From Sulfidibacterium sp036244975 (lineage in GTDB: Bacteria; Bacteroidota; Bacteroidia; Bacteroidales; F082), in assembly GCA_036244975.1 (NCBI GenBank), contig BTTE01000002.1, positions 56,999 to 120,998 on the forward strand: 64,000 nucleotides of DNA, read 5' to 3'. Of this stretch, positions 15,691 to 25,066 are shown piece by piece (position 1 is the first letter of the stretch; each line of letters begins with the position of its first letter). Under the pieces are notes generated by a model that was not told where the DNA came from, searched no databases, and was given only the letters and a program-made list of their open reading frames with translations. The translations under genes were made by a program, and so were the position numbers.

Positions 15691-16944
15691 ATGACAGGTC
15701 TCATTGGGATTAGTTATAAATCAGCTGATCTGGAAATCCGTGAACGGTTTGCTTTCTCTAAAGAAGAAATAGCCACCTTCACAAAACAGTTGCTTCAGAG
15801 TGACAAAATCAGTGGTATGGTGATTTTGTCCACCTGCAACCGAACGGAAATCTATTATCATGCACCTCAAAACAGTAACAAGGATGTCTTTCAACTCATT
15901 ATGGGAGCCTTGACGCTTTACAAAAATTACTACAACGAACTAAAGCCTTATTTTTATTTTAAAGACAGCGAACAAATGGTAGTGCATTTGTTTAAAGTCG
16001 TTTCAGGAATTGATTCACTTATTGTGGGTGAAGACCAGATTATCGGTCAGGTGAAAGATGCTTTCCAATTTGCCAAAGAGATACAGAGTACAGATAAAAT
16101 CCTGAACCGGCTGTTTTCCAAAGCATTGGAAACCGGCAAGAAGGTGCGTACGCAAACGGAAATCAGTCGCGGGTCGGCTTCGGCCAGCTCGGCAGCCGTA
16201 AGCCTGTGCCACCAGCGTTTTCCTGACCTTAGTAACCAAAATGTGCTTATGATTGGCGCCGGACAAACCGGCCAACTGGTACTTAACAGTCTGCGTAAAT
16301 CCACTTTCAAATCTTTGCACATTGCTAACCGAACTTACACCAAAGCGGAAGAGCTTTCGCAGCTTCACGGTGGAAAAAGTATTCAGCTGGATGAAGTAGA
16401 TCAATATCTTGCGGACAGCGACATCATCTTTGTTGCCACTGATTCGCCCGAGCCGCTGGTAAAATCGGAAGCTGTTAAAAAGGCACTACAGCAGAGAAAC
16501 CGGCAACAGAAGCAGCTGTTTTTCGACCTTTCCGTACCCCGCAATGTGGAAGAAGAAATCGGTACTCTAAAGGATATTGACCTTTACACCATCGACAACC
16601 TGATAAAAATTGTAAAAAGCACCAACCAAAGACGGTTGCAGGAGATTTCGGCAGCCATGGAGATTATCCATCGTGCAGAAGATCATTTTATGACATGGAA
16701 GCACGAACAGGAGCTGATTCCCACAATTTTAAAAATAAAAGAAAACTTCCAGCAGCTCAACAAAACGGAAATGGAGGAATTTATGAAAATTCGTTCCATA
16801 AAAAAAGATGAACTGCTTTCCGAATACTCTCATCACATCACCGAAAAATTTGCACGGGTATTTATCAAAAACCTGAAAGCACTTTCAAAGAAGGCCGACA
16901 AAAGAGATTTTATCACCATGGCCGAAGAATTTTTTGAACTGTAA
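15691..16944 (+). CDS. hemA: Glutamyl-tRNA reductase
   Basis: First committed step of C5 heme synthesis: reduces glutamyl-tRNA to glutamate-1-semialdehyde with NADPH. 417 aa, full length. The catalytic Cys at about 49 is in STCNRTEIY; GIDSLIVGEDQIIGQVKDAF is the family signature (about 106-125); MIGAGQTGQLV starts the NADPH-binding domain; the C-terminal helical dimerization domain is present. It opens the operon; the next gene begins 7 bases after its stop. A C5 pathway is typical for Bacteroidota. Confidence 0.97.
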   Translation: MTGLIGISYKSADLEIRERFAFSKEEIATFTKQLLQSDKISGMVILSTCNRTEIYYHAPQNSNKDVFQLIMGALTLYKNYYNELKPYFYFKDSEQMVVHLFKVVSGIDSLIVGEDQIIGQVKDAFQFAKEIQSTDKILNRLFSKALETGKKVRTQTEISRGSASASSAAVSLCHQRFPDLSNQNVLMIGAGQTGQLVLNSLRKSTFKSLHIANRTYTKAEELSQLHGGKSIQLDEVDQYLADSDIIFVATDSPEPLVKSEAVKKALQQRNRQQKQLFFDLSVPRNVEEEIGTLKDIDLYTIDNLIKIVKSTNQRRLQEISAAMEIIHRAEDHFMTWKHEQELIPTILKIKENFQQLNKTEMEEFMKIRSIKKDELLSEYSHHITEKFARVFIKNLKALSKKADKRDFITMAEEFFEL

Positions 16945-16951
16945 ACTAATC

Positions 16952-17881
16952 ATGGGCAGAACGGTAAAAATAGGTACCCGGGGCAGTAAACTAGCGCTGC
17001 ATCAGGCTAACCTGACTAAAAATGAGTTGGAAAAACATTTCCCCAAATTTGATTTTACTCTCGAAATTATCCACACCAAAGGGGATAAGATTTTAGACGT
17101 GGCGCTTTCAAAAATCGGCGATAAAGGACTCTTTACCAAGGAGATTGAAATGGCACTGTTGGATGGCCGTATCGATCTTGCCGTACACAGCATGAAAGAC
17201 CTTCCTACGCTTTTCCCGGAAGGTTTGAAACTTACCGCCGTACTCGAAAGGGGTGAACCACGCGAAGCGCTGGTGTGTACCGGAAGACGTACTTTGTCCG
17301 AGTTAACGGAAAAAGATGTCATAGCCACTTCCAGCGTGCGCCGCAGTGCGCAACTACTGAAAATCAATCCTGATTTTAACATTGTGGACATTCGCGGAAA
17401 CGTGGATACACGAATAAACAAATGGAAATCGGGATATTGTACGGTGCTGCTCATGGCGGCAGCCGGAATTCAGCGGCTGGGACTGGAGAAAAATATCTCT
17501 GCGCTGGTGAACCCCGCACAAATAATGCCGGCGCCGGCCCAGGGAATCATTGCCATCAAAAGCCGTGAAAACGACACTTTTATCGATGAACTGTTATTAC
17601 AAATAAACCACAAAGAATCCTGGATAAGAGGCCGGGCCGAATACACATTTCTGGAAACCATCCAGGGTGGCTGTCAGGTGCCCATCGCCTGTTACTCGGA
17701 AATCACTGATGGACAGCTTACCATCAACGGCACGGTCCTTTCGCCGGATGGGAAACAAAATCTGACCGGGGTATTGCAATGTGGCGTTTCGGAAAATGAA
17801 GCCGTGGAAACCGCCAAAGAACTGGCTGCCTCCTTCCTCGAACGCGGCGCCCTTCAAATCATTTCAGCCATTGAAAGATAA
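16952..17881 (+). CDS. hemC: Hydroxymethylbilane synthase (porphobilinogen deaminase)
   Basis: Joins four porphobilinogen units. 309 aa from ATG 16952 (MGRTVKIGTRGSKLAL); an in-frame TTG 18 bases earlier overlaps hemA and is less likely. Signature features: GTRGSKLAL, the conserved VHSMKDLP with catalytic Asp-side residues, DIRGNVDTR, and the cofactor-attaching Cys at about 241 in GGCQVPIACY. Located 7 bases after hemA. Confidence 0.96.
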   Translation: MGRTVKIGTRGSKLALHQANLTKNELEKHFPKFDFTLEIIHTKGDKILDVALSKIGDKGLFTKEIEMALLDGRIDLAVHSMKDLPTLFPEGLKLTAVLERGEPREALVCTGRRTLSELTEKDVIATSSVRRSAQLLKINPDFNIVDIRGNVDTRINKWKSGYCTVLLMAAAGIQRLGLEKNISALVNPAQIMPAPAQGIIAIKSRENDTFIDELLLQINHKESWIRGRAEYTFLETIQGGCQVPIACYSEITDGQLTINGTVLSPDGKQNLTGVLQCGVSENEAVETAKELAASFLERGALQIISAIER

Positions 17882-18641
17882 GCAAAACCATATTACCCCC
17901 GGCATTCGTACCGTCATAAGCATGCAGCCCGTCGAACGTGCCTCCAAACTTCGGAAAGCGCTTGAAAACAGCGATGTGCGTTTCTTCAATATGCCCATGA
18001 TTCGTATCGAAACCGTGGAACTTAATACTGAAATACAATCTGCTTTTGACCGGTTGAAAAATTTTGACCTTTTGATTTTTACCAGCCGAAATGGTGTGAA
18101 AGCTTTTTTTAAACTGCTGGATCAGGCCGGGCTGACTTTTCCCGAAAAAATGAAAATTGCCGCCATTGGCAAAGGAACTGCCGAAGAAATAAGACAATAT
18201 GGCCGAGAGGCCGATTATATCCAGCCGGGGCAAACTTCCCGCGATTTTGCTGCCTGGTTGAAAGACAAAGTGCTCACAGGCGGAGAAAAAATCCTCATGG
18301 CACTGGGAAATCTGGCTTCGGATTTTCTGCAAAACAAACTTTCCCCACTGGCTTTCGTACGACGAATCGATGTTTACCGCACGCTTCCTGTACAGGAATA
18401 TGATGTTGATCTTATGCAGAAAATCAGGGACGACCAATATGGATTGTTGGTCTTCAGCAGCCCGTCGGCTTTTGCCAATTTCTATGGTAATTATCAGAAA
18501 AAGAACGCCCGTTTGCGGATTGTTTCCATTGGCGAAACCACTACACAGGCGATTTTAAATACCACGCAGGCTTTGGTGCTGACGTCAAGAGTGCCGGAAA
18601 CCGAAGGCCTGTTGTACGAAATCAAACAATATTTTCATTAA
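17871..18641 (+). CDS. hemD: Uroporphyrinogen-III synthase (start uncertain)
   Basis: Closes and inverts ring D of the tetrapyrrole. HemD is poorly conserved; identification rests on position in the heme operon plus the pattern RTVISMQP (strand 1), FTSRNGVKAFF, IAAIGKGTAEEIRQYG, LVFSSPSAFANF and IVSIGETTTQAI. The start is not obvious: the first ATG (17922) would cut off strand 1, so TTG 17871, overlapping the hemC end by 11 bases, is proposed (256 aa). The rest of the frame upstream lies inside hemC. Confidence 0.85.
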   Translation: MKDKQNHITPGIRTVISMQPVERASKLRKALENSDVRFFNMPMIRIETVELNTEIQSAFDRLKNFDLLIFTSRNGVKAFFKLLDQAGLTFPEKMKIAAIGKGTAEEIRQYGREADYIQPGQTSRDFAAWLKDKVLTGGEKILMALGNLASDFLQNKLSPLAFVRRIDVYRTLPVQEYDVDLMQKIRDDQYGLLVFSSPSAFANFYGNYQKKNARLRIVSIGETTTQAILNTTQALVLTSRVPETEGLLYEIKQYFH

Positions 18642-18655
18642 TAAAAAACAAAACA

Positions 18656-19627
18656 ATGAGCTTTCCACTGACAAGATTAAGAAGGGTGCGCAAAAATCCC
18701 GTGTTGCGCGACATGGTAACCGAAACCAGAGTAACCGTTGACGACCTGATTATGCCGTTATTTGCCTGTCCGGGCACAAACGTAAAAAATCCCATTAAGT
18801 CCATGCCCGGCAACTATCAAATGTCGATTGACGTACTCGTGGAAGAGTGTAAATCACTGATGGATGTGGGTATCCGTGCTATCATCCTCTTTGGTATTCC
18901 CGAAGAGAAAGATGATACCGGCATGATTGCCGCCCATGATGACGCCATCATTCCCCGCGCTATTGAAGCCGTTAAAAAGGCAGTTCCCGGAATGTTTGTC
19001 ATTGCCGATGTGTGCAACTGCGAATATACTACGCACGGTCACTGCGGCGTCATCGTCGATGGCGATGTGGACAACGACAAGACCTTCGATTCACTGGTGG
19101 CACAATGTGTTACTTTTGCCCGCCACGGCGTGGACATGGTGGCTCCCAGCGACATGATGGACGGCCGTGTGCTGAAAATCAGAGAAGGACTGGACGCCGA
19201 AGGTTATTACATGCTTCCAATTTTGGCCTATTCGGCAAAATATGCTTCCGCTTTTTACGGTCCTTTCCGCGATGCCGCCGAAAGTGCGCCTCAGTTTGGC
19301 AACCGCAATTCTTACCAGATGAATCCGGCCAACTCCAACGAAGCTATTCGTGAGCTGGAGTTTGACATTGCCGAAGGCGCCGACATCATTATGATTAAAC
19401 CGGCTTTGAGTTACCTCGATATTATCCGCCGGGCCAAAGACCGTTTCAACATACCCATTGCTGCTTACAATGTGAGTGGAGAATTTGCCATGGTAAAAGC
19501 TGCTGCCGAGAAAGGCTGGATTGACGAAGACCGGATTATAAAAGAAATCCTGACTTCTATCAAACGTGCCGGTACAGACATGATTCTGACTTATCACGCA
19601 AAATATTTTGCAGAAAAGCTGCAATAA
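18656..19627 (+). CDS. hemB: Porphobilinogen synthase (delta-aminolevulinate dehydratase)
   Basis: Condenses two 5-aminolevulinate molecules. 323 aa, typical length. The metal site DVCNCEYTTHGHCG (Cys at about 120, 122 and 130) marks the zinc-dependent form. Schiff-base lysines are in LAYSAKYASAFYGPFRDA and IMIKPALSYLDI. Located 14 bases after hemD on the same strand. Confidence 0.97.
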   Translation: MSFPLTRLRRVRKNPVLRDMVTETRVTVDDLIMPLFACPGTNVKNPIKSMPGNYQMSIDVLVEECKSLMDVGIRAIILFGIPEEKDDTGMIAAHDDAIIPRAIEAVKKAVPGMFVIADVCNCEYTTHGHCGVIVDGDVDNDKTFDSLVAQCVTFARHGVDMVAPSDMMDGRVLKIREGLDAEGYYMLPILAYSAKYASAFYGPFRDAAESAPQFGNRNSYQMNPANSNEAIRELEFDIAEGADIIMIKPALSYLDIIRRAKDRFNIPIAAYNVSGEFAMVKAAAEKGWIDEDRIIKEILTSIKRAGTDMILTYHAKYFAEKLQ

Positions 19628-19644
19628 TTTAAACCGGAAAGAAG

Positions 19645-20949
19645 ATGATGAACCATCAGAAGAGCACGCAGGAATTTGAAAGAGCACGGAAAAGTATTCC
19701 CGGAGGAGTCAACTCGCCGGTGCGGGCTTACAAAAGTGTAGGCATGCCGCCGGTGCTGATTGATCATGCCAAAGGCGCCCGGGTTTTTGATATCGATGGC
19801 AACGAATATATCGATTTTGTCTCTTCCTGGGGCCCTTTGATTTTAGGACATGCCAGAGAGGAGATTGTGGAAGCCATCAAAAAAACAGCGGAAAAAGGAA
19901 CCTCTTTCGGCGCCCCCACGGTGATAGAAACACAAATGGCAGAGCGGATTATCGAAATGATGCCTTCGGTGGAGAGTGTGCGTATGGTCAACTCCGGAAC
20001 CGAAGCCACCATGAGCGCTTTGCGCCTGTCAAGAGCTTTTACCGACAGAGAACTGGTGTTGAAATTTGAAGGGAACTACCACGGCCATGCCGACAGTTTT
20101 CTTATCAACGCCGGCTCGGGGGCCATGACTTTCGGCGTTCCCAACAGCCCGGGTGTTACAAAAGCTACAGCCAAAAATACGCTGGTAGCTCCTTATAATG
20201 ACCTCGCAGCAGTGGAAGATTTGTTTGCCCAAACGGGTGATAAAATCGCCGCCATTATTGTGGAGCCGGTGGTTGGCAACATGGGGGTGGTGCTTCCACA
20301 GAAAGGTTTTCTCGAAGGCCTGCGCGAAATCACCCGTAAATATGGCGCTCTGCTAATTTTTGATGAAGTTATCACCGGATTCCGCTTGTCCAAAGGCGGC
20401 GCTCAGGAACTTTTCGGCATTGCACCCGACCTGACCACCATGGGGAAAATTATCGGTGGCGGACTGCCGGTGGGTGCTTACGGCGGACGGAAAGAAATTA
20501 TGGAAAAGCTGGCTCCGGAAGGGCCGGTTTACCAAGCCGGAACACTTTCGGGAAATCCGCTGGCCATGGCTGCCGGACTCACAGCGCTGAATATTTTGAA
20601 CGACAACCCGGAAATTTATAGCCGGCTGGAACAAAAAGCTGTTAAACTGGCTGAGGGATTTCGGAAAAATATTGCCGAAACAGGTACCAAAGCGCTGGTC
20701 AACCAAATCGGATCTTTGCTAACGTTGTTTTTCAACGATGGCCGGCAGGTAACCTCTTATGCTGAAGCAGCTGCTTCTGACACAGAAAAGTTTGCCGAAT
20801 ATTTCAGACTTTCGCTGGAAAGCGGGATTTATCTTGCGCCTTCGCAATTTGAGTGCGGCTTTGTCTCGGATGCCCACACGGATGCCGACATCGATTATGC
20901 TATTAAAGCCAACCGGGAAGCTTTGATAAAAATGAAAAAAAACAATTAA
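19645..20949 (+). CDS. hemL: Glutamate-1-semialdehyde 2,1-aminomutase
   Basis: PLP enzyme making 5-aminolevulinate, the step after HemA. 434 aa from ATG 19645 (a second ATG follows directly). Signature IPGGVNSPVRAYKSVG at the N terminus; PLP Lys at about 268 in TTMGKIIGGGLPVGAYGG; LIFDEVITGFR before it. A long foldback element (20951-21097) begins right after its stop, separating it from hemE. Confidence 0.97.
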   Translation: MMNHQKSTQEFERARKSIPGGVNSPVRAYKSVGMPPVLIDHAKGARVFDIDGNEYIDFVSSWGPLILGHAREEIVEAIKKTAEKGTSFGAPTVIETQMAERIIEMMPSVESVRMVNSGTEATMSALRLSRAFTDRELVLKFEGNYHGHADSFLINAGSGAMTFGVPNSPGVTKATAKNTLVAPYNDLAAVEDLFAQTGDKIAAIIVEPVVGNMGVVLPQKGFLEGLREITRKYGALLIFDEVITGFRLSKGGAQELFGIAPDLTTMGKIIGGGLPVGAYGGRKEIMEKLAPEGPVYQAGTLSGNPLAMAAGLTALNILNDNPEIYSRLEQKAVKLAEGFRKNIAETGTKALVNQIGSLLTLFFNDGRQVTSYAEAAASDTEKFAEYFRLSLESGIYLAPSQFECGFVSDAHTDADIDYAIKANREALIKMKKNN

Positions 20950-20950
20950 A

Positions 20951-21097
20951 GGGGTTGAGAAGACGTTAAGTTCGAGGCTTTCGAAGTGCAGAATTTCAGG
21001 AGTCCCGACAGTATCAGTCGGGATGACTGGATTTCTGTACGAGAGTAACAGCTTGTCCCGCTTTAAGCGGGAAAGAAATTGACGTTTTCTTAACCCC
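20951..21097 (+). repeat. Foldback element B: multibranched structure inside the heme operon
   Basis: Closing helix: GGGGTTGAGAAGACGTTAA (20951-20969) pairs with TTGACGTTTTCTTAACCCC (21079-21097), 19 consecutive pairs of which 16 are Watson-Crick and 3 are G-U. Inside are three arms: TTCGA/TCGAA (20971-20975 / 20981-20985); GTGCAGAA (20986-20993) with TTCTGTAC (21033-21040) capped by AGTCCCGAC (21001-21009) / GTCGGG plus ACT (21017-21028) with a 3-base bulge; and TCCCGCTTTAAGCGGGA (21056-21072) extended by CTT/AAG. No ORF. It occupies almost the whole hemL-hemE gap. The right arm shares TTGACGTTTT with the element after etfA. Confidence 0.75.
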
Positions 21098-21115
21098 GGA
21101 ATAAAAAGGAAAAAG

Positions 21116-22138
21116 ATGACTTCACTGTTTTTGGATACATTGAAAGGGAAATCCACTTCCCGCCCGCCGGTGTGGTACATGCGACAGGCAGGCCGTGTGC
21201 TACCTTCCTATCTGAAAATCAAGGAGAAGTACACTTTCTGGCAACTCATGAAAGACCCGAAGCTTGCTGCGGAAGTTACGTTGCTTCCCGTCAGTGACCT
21301 TGGTGTGGATGCGGCCATTTTGTTTTCGGACATACTGGTGATTCCTTACGCCATGGGTATGGGGCTGGATTTTACCGATCGGGGGCCGGTTTTTGAAAAG
21401 CCATTGAAAAGTTGGGATAATCCGGTGGAAATGATGAAGCCGGAACCGGAAAAACTAAATTATATCTACGATGCCATCGAGCAGGTGAAAAAAGTCCGCC
21501 CGGAAAATATTCCGCTGATTGGTTTTTGCGGGGCACCTCTTACCGTACTGAGTTTTATGTTGCAGGGACTGGGCAGTCGTTCCGATTTCTCGGATGCTGT
21601 GAAATGGATGTTTGCTCATCCGGGCAATTTGCTGCTGCTGGTGGATGCCGTTACCGAAATGACGCTGGTTTATGTCAAAAACCAAATCAAACACGGCATA
21701 GATGTTTTTCAGCTTTTCGAAACCAATGCCGGGCTGATACCCAACGATTTTTACCGGCAGGTATTTCTTCCTTCAGTGGAAAAAATCGCTGCGGTCGTTC
21801 GCGACGAAGGGGTTCCATTTATTTTTTTCCCGAAAGGAATTGGCAACGGGCTGCAAATGCTGGGTCCTCAACATGCCGATTTCATCAGTGTGGACTGGCT
21901 GACGCCAATGGCCAGGGCAAGAGAAATATTAGATGACAGCATTGGGTTACAGGGTAACCTGGATCCGCGGGTGTTGTTTGCGGACAAAAAAACCATAGAA
22001 GAAGAGCTGAAAAAATATTTGGATTTCGGACGGAAACATCAAAACTGGATTTTCAACCTCGGACACGGCTTTCTGTCCGAAACACCATTTGAAAACGCCC
22101 GCTTTGTGACGAACTGGATAAAAGAACAGCAATGGTAA
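21116..22138 (+). CDS. hemE: Uroporphyrinogen decarboxylase
   Basis: Decarboxylates the four acetate side chains to give coproporphyrinogen III. 340 aa. N-terminal signature PPVWYMRQAGRVLPSY, then DAAILFSDILVIPYAMG, GFCGAPLTVLSFMLQG and the C-terminal FNLGHGFLSETPFEN. ATG 21116 lies 18 bases after the foldback element, so the element is in its immediate 5' region and could influence translation. Confidence 0.97.
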   Translation: MTSLFLDTLKGKSTSRPPVWYMRQAGRVLPSYLKIKEKYTFWQLMKDPKLAAEVTLLPVSDLGVDAAILFSDILVIPYAMGMGLDFTDRGPVFEKPLKSWDNPVEMMKPEPEKLNYIYDAIEQVKKVRPENIPLIGFCGAPLTVLSFMLQGLGSRSDFSDAVKWMFAHPGNLLLLVDAVTEMTLVYVKNQIKHGIDVFQLFETNAGLIPNDFYRQVFLPSVEKIAAVVRDEGVPFIFFPKGIGNGLQMLGPQHADFISVDWLTPMARAREILDDSIGLQGNLDPRVLFADKKTIEEELKKYLDFGRKHQNWIFNLGHGFLSETPFENARFVTNWIKEQQW

Positions 22139-22159
22139 AGTAATAAAAAAAGAGAAAAT

Positions 22160-23530
22160 ATGAACCTGAATATTTTCAAAAAATATAACAAACCCGGCCC
22201 ACGCTACACGAGCTACCCGCCGGCCACCTTCTTCAAAAACGGTTTCACCACGGAGCAGTTCGTCGAACAGATTATCCGCTCTAACGACGATGAGCCACAA
22301 AACATGTCGTTCTACGTACATATTCCTTTCTGCCCCAGACTTTGTCATTTTTGCGGTTGCAACACCGGTATTTCCCAAAGAGAAGAAGTCATCCGGCACT
22401 ATGTGAACGCTGTGATAATCGAAATTGAGAATGTTGCAAAACATCTCGACAAAACCCGGAAAGTCAGCCAGATACACTGGGGCGGCGGCACCCCGAATTC
22501 TATTAAACTAAATTATGTGGAAGAAATTATGGCCGCTTTTCGAAAGCATTTTCAATTTGTTGAAAAGCCCGAAATTGCCATAGAATGTCATCCGGCTTAT
22601 CTGGAGTATGAGGATATCGACCGTTTGGCGGCAGCCGGATTCAACCGTCTGAGTCTCGGCGTGCAGGATTTTGATGAGGAAGTCTTAAAACTGGTCAACC
22701 GTGCCGCTTCAAAATATCCGGTGAAAGATTTGGTGCATTATCTGAAGGAGAAAGGTTTCCGGGGGGTTAACCTGGATATGATTTACGGACTTCCGGGACA
22801 GACCAAGGAGAGTTTTGCCCGCAATATTCGAAAAACCATTGATGTCTCGCCCGACAGGCTGGCCACCTTCTCGTATGCTCATGTGCCATGGGTAAAAGCT
22901 GCTCAGAAAATTCTGGAAAAACGCGGATTACCTACGCCGGATGAAAAACTTCAAATGTTTGAAGTCGGCCATAATCTGCTTACCAAAGCCGGTTATGTTG
23001 CCATCGGGATGGATCATTACGCCAAAGTCGATGACGACCTGGCACTGGCACTTCAAAACAAAACGTTATCCCGTAACTTCCAGGGCTATGCCACCCGCGA
23101 AACCACCGGACAGGTTTATGGTTTCGGTAGTTCATCCATCACACAGCTGTGGGGCGGTTATGTGCAAAATGTGAAAACATCGCAACAATATGTGCAGGAA
23201 ATCGAAGCCCACGGACTGGCACCGGACAAAGCCTACCTTATGACTGATGATAACCTTGTGGTACGCGAAGTGATTGCGGAAATCATGTGTAACGGCAGGA
23301 TGAATTTTGACGAGATTGGTCAGCAGTTTGATAAAACGGCAGCCGAAGTAAAAGAAATTGTAGCTTTCAAACCGGAAAAATTAAGCGAATTTTTACAGGA
23401 TAACCTGGTAAGTATCAATGGAAATGAGGTGAAGGTGCACGAGGAGGGATTTTTCATCGTCCGCAACATCGCCATGGCTTTCGACCCGTTGCTGGAAACC
23501 ACGGATGCCATGTACTCGAAAACAATTTGA
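22160..23530 (+). CDS. hemN: Oxygen-independent coproporphyrinogen-III oxidase
   Basis: Radical-SAM enzyme that makes protoporphyrinogen IX without oxygen. 456 aa. The cluster motif is CPRLCHFCGC (Cys about 58, 62, 65, 67), the true HemN form with the extra Cys, rather than the HemW/chaperone form. Also present: GPRYTSYPPATFF at the N terminus, WGGGTPNS, IECHPAYLE, LSLGVQDF and NLDMIYGLPGQT. Located 21 bases after hemE; last gene of the run. Implies heme synthesis under anoxic or microaerobic conditions. Confidence 0.97.
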   Translation: MNLNIFKKYNKPGPRYTSYPPATFFKNGFTTEQFVEQIIRSNDDEPQNMSFYVHIPFCPRLCHFCGCNTGISQREEVIRHYVNAVIIEIENVAKHLDKTRKVSQIHWGGGTPNSIKLNYVEEIMAAFRKHFQFVEKPEIAIECHPAYLEYEDIDRLAAAGFNRLSLGVQDFDEEVLKLVNRAASKYPVKDLVHYLKEKGFRGVNLDMIYGLPGQTKESFARNIRKTIDVSPDRLATFSYAHVPWVKAAQKILEKRGLPTPDEKLQMFEVGHNLLTKAGYVAIGMDHYAKVDDDLALALQNKTLSRNFQGYATRETTGQVYGFGSSSITQLWGGYVQNVKTSQQYVQEIEAHGLAPDKAYLMTDDNLVVREVIAEIMCNGRMNFDEIGQQFDKTAAEVKEIVAFKPEKLSEFLQDNLVSINGNEVKVHEEGFFIVRNIAMAFDPLLETTDAMYSKTI

Positions 23531-23711
23531 AAAAACAGGAAAATTTGGCATTCACAGATTTACGGTTATCATCATAATAAATCCCAATAAGCAACTACAG
23601 CTCAGAAGTCTGTAAGGAACCTGTTTTCGTCATTGGGACATCCTAAAAAATTTTCATAACAATGTAGTATAGCTCCTGCTGTATTCCCCGGAGGGATATT
23701 TTGTTCAGGGC

Positions 23712-25007
23712 TTAAGCCAGTTTAAACGCCGTTTTCACTTTGTCCACATAGTCCAGCTCTTCCCAGGCAAAAAATTTCACCAGTTTGGTGTAAATTTTTT
23801 GTCCGTTCCGTTCTTCCTTGAAAATAGTGGTTTCGTCTTCATAAAAAACTTCCTGCTCTTCCGTTACGACATCTCTTCCGAAATGACCGTAAGAAGCGGT
23901 TCTTTCAAAAACAGGGTTTTTCAGCCCGAAACGTTTTACAATGGCAAACGGACGCATGTCGAAAACTTTTTCGGCAACACCGGCAATTTCACTATCACCC
24001 AGAATGTTACCTTTTTCATTTTTCACTTTAGCCGTACCGTAAGTATTCACAAAGAAACCAACCGGTTTACTCACGCCAATGGCATAAGCCACCTGCACCA
24101 GTATTTGATCGGCAACCCCGGCTGCCACCATGTTTTTGGCCATGTGGCGGGCAGCATAAGCACCGGAACGGTCCACTTTGGAAGAATCTTTTCCCGAAAA
24201 GGCACCACCGCCGTGAGCACCATGGCCACCATACGTATCCACAATAATTTTTCTTCCGGTAAGTCCGGTATCCCCGTGAGGACCGCCAATCACAAATTTC
24301 CCGGTCGGGTTGACCAGTAGTTTATACCCATTGAAAAGGTATCCGGGATATCTGTCTTTAATTTTTGGAATCAGATATTTTTCCACATCCTCTTTGATTT
24401 TCTGCTGCATGGCTTTTTCTTCATCGAAATCATCGTGCTGTGTGGAAATAAGCAGGGTATCAATCTTGATGGGCTTCCCGTCGTCGCTATACTCCAACGT
24501 TACCTGCGATTTCGAATCGGGACGCAAATAAGTCATCACTTCCCCTTCACGACGAATCTCAGCCAGCTCGTACAACAAATCGTGGGCAATTTCGGAAGTC
24601 AGCGGCATAAGTGTTTCAGTTTCGGTGGTGGCATAACCAAACATCATACCCTGATCGCCGGCCCCCTGCTCCTCTTCCGTTGCACGTTCCACACCCTGGT
24701 TAATATCAGGTGATTGCTCATGAACAGCCGATATCACGGCACACGACTTGCTATCGAACTGGTACTCTGCTTTGGTGTACCCGATTCTTTCGATGGTTTT
24801 GCGGGCAACTTGTTGTAAATCGACCCAGGCATTGGTTTTCACTTCCCCGGCGATAACCACCAGCCCGGTGCTCACCATTGTTTCACAAGCTACTTTTGAT
24901 TCAGGATCCTGGCGAAGCATTTCGTCCAGAACGGCATCCGAAATCTGATCGGCTACCTTATCGGGATGTCCTTCGGAAACAGATTCCGAAGTAAAATAAT
25001 AAGACAT
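23712..25007 (-). CDS. metK: S-adenosylmethionine synthetase
   Basis: Makes SAM from methionine and ATP. 431 aa. Motifs: SVSEGHPDKVADQISDAVLD at the N terminus, GAGDQGMMFGYA, GGPHGDTGLTGRKIIVDTYGG, HGGGAFSGKDSSKVDRS (phosphate-binding loop) and the C-terminal SYGHFGRD. Slightly longer than the roughly 385-aa E. coli enzyme, as usual for Bacteroidota. The leader upstream carries a SAM-II-like riboswitch (25067-25120) and a hairpin (25030-25051), so feedback control by its own product is likely. Confidence 0.97.
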   Translation of the reverse strand: MSYYFTSESVSEGHPDKVADQISDAVLDEMLRQDPESKVACETMVSTGLVVIAGEVKTNAWVDLQQVARKTIERIGYTKAEYQFDSKSCAVISAVHEQSPDINQGVERATEEEQGAGDQGMMFGYATTETETLMPLTSEIAHDLLYELAEIRREGEVMTYLRPDSKSQVTLEYSDDGKPIKIDTLLISTQHDDFDEEKAMQQKIKEDVEKYLIPKIKDRYPGYLFNGYKLLVNPTGKFVIGGPHGDTGLTGRKIIVDTYGGHGAHGGGAFSGKDSSKVDRSGAYAARHMAKNMVAAGVADQILVQVAYAIGVSKPVGFFVNTYGTAKVKNEKGNILGDSEIAGVAEKVFDMRPFAIVKRFGLKNPVFERTASYGHFGRDVVTEEQEVFYEDETTIFKEERNGQKIYTKLVKFFAWEELDYVDKVKTAFKLA

Positions 25008-25029
25008 ATTTCTAATTTTTTAAATTAAA

Positions 25030-25051
25030 CATCAAACAGTGGAGTTTGATG
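25030..25051 (-). promoter_or_regulatory. Hairpin in the metK leader, possible expression platform
   Basis: Perfect 8-bp stem CATCAAAC (25030-25037) / GTTTGATG (25044-25051) with a 6-base loop, between the riboswitch candidate and the metK start, followed in the RNA by an A/U-only stretch. It could be the part that switches. Confidence 0.45.
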
Positions 25052-25066
25052 ATTGACGGCTGGTAA

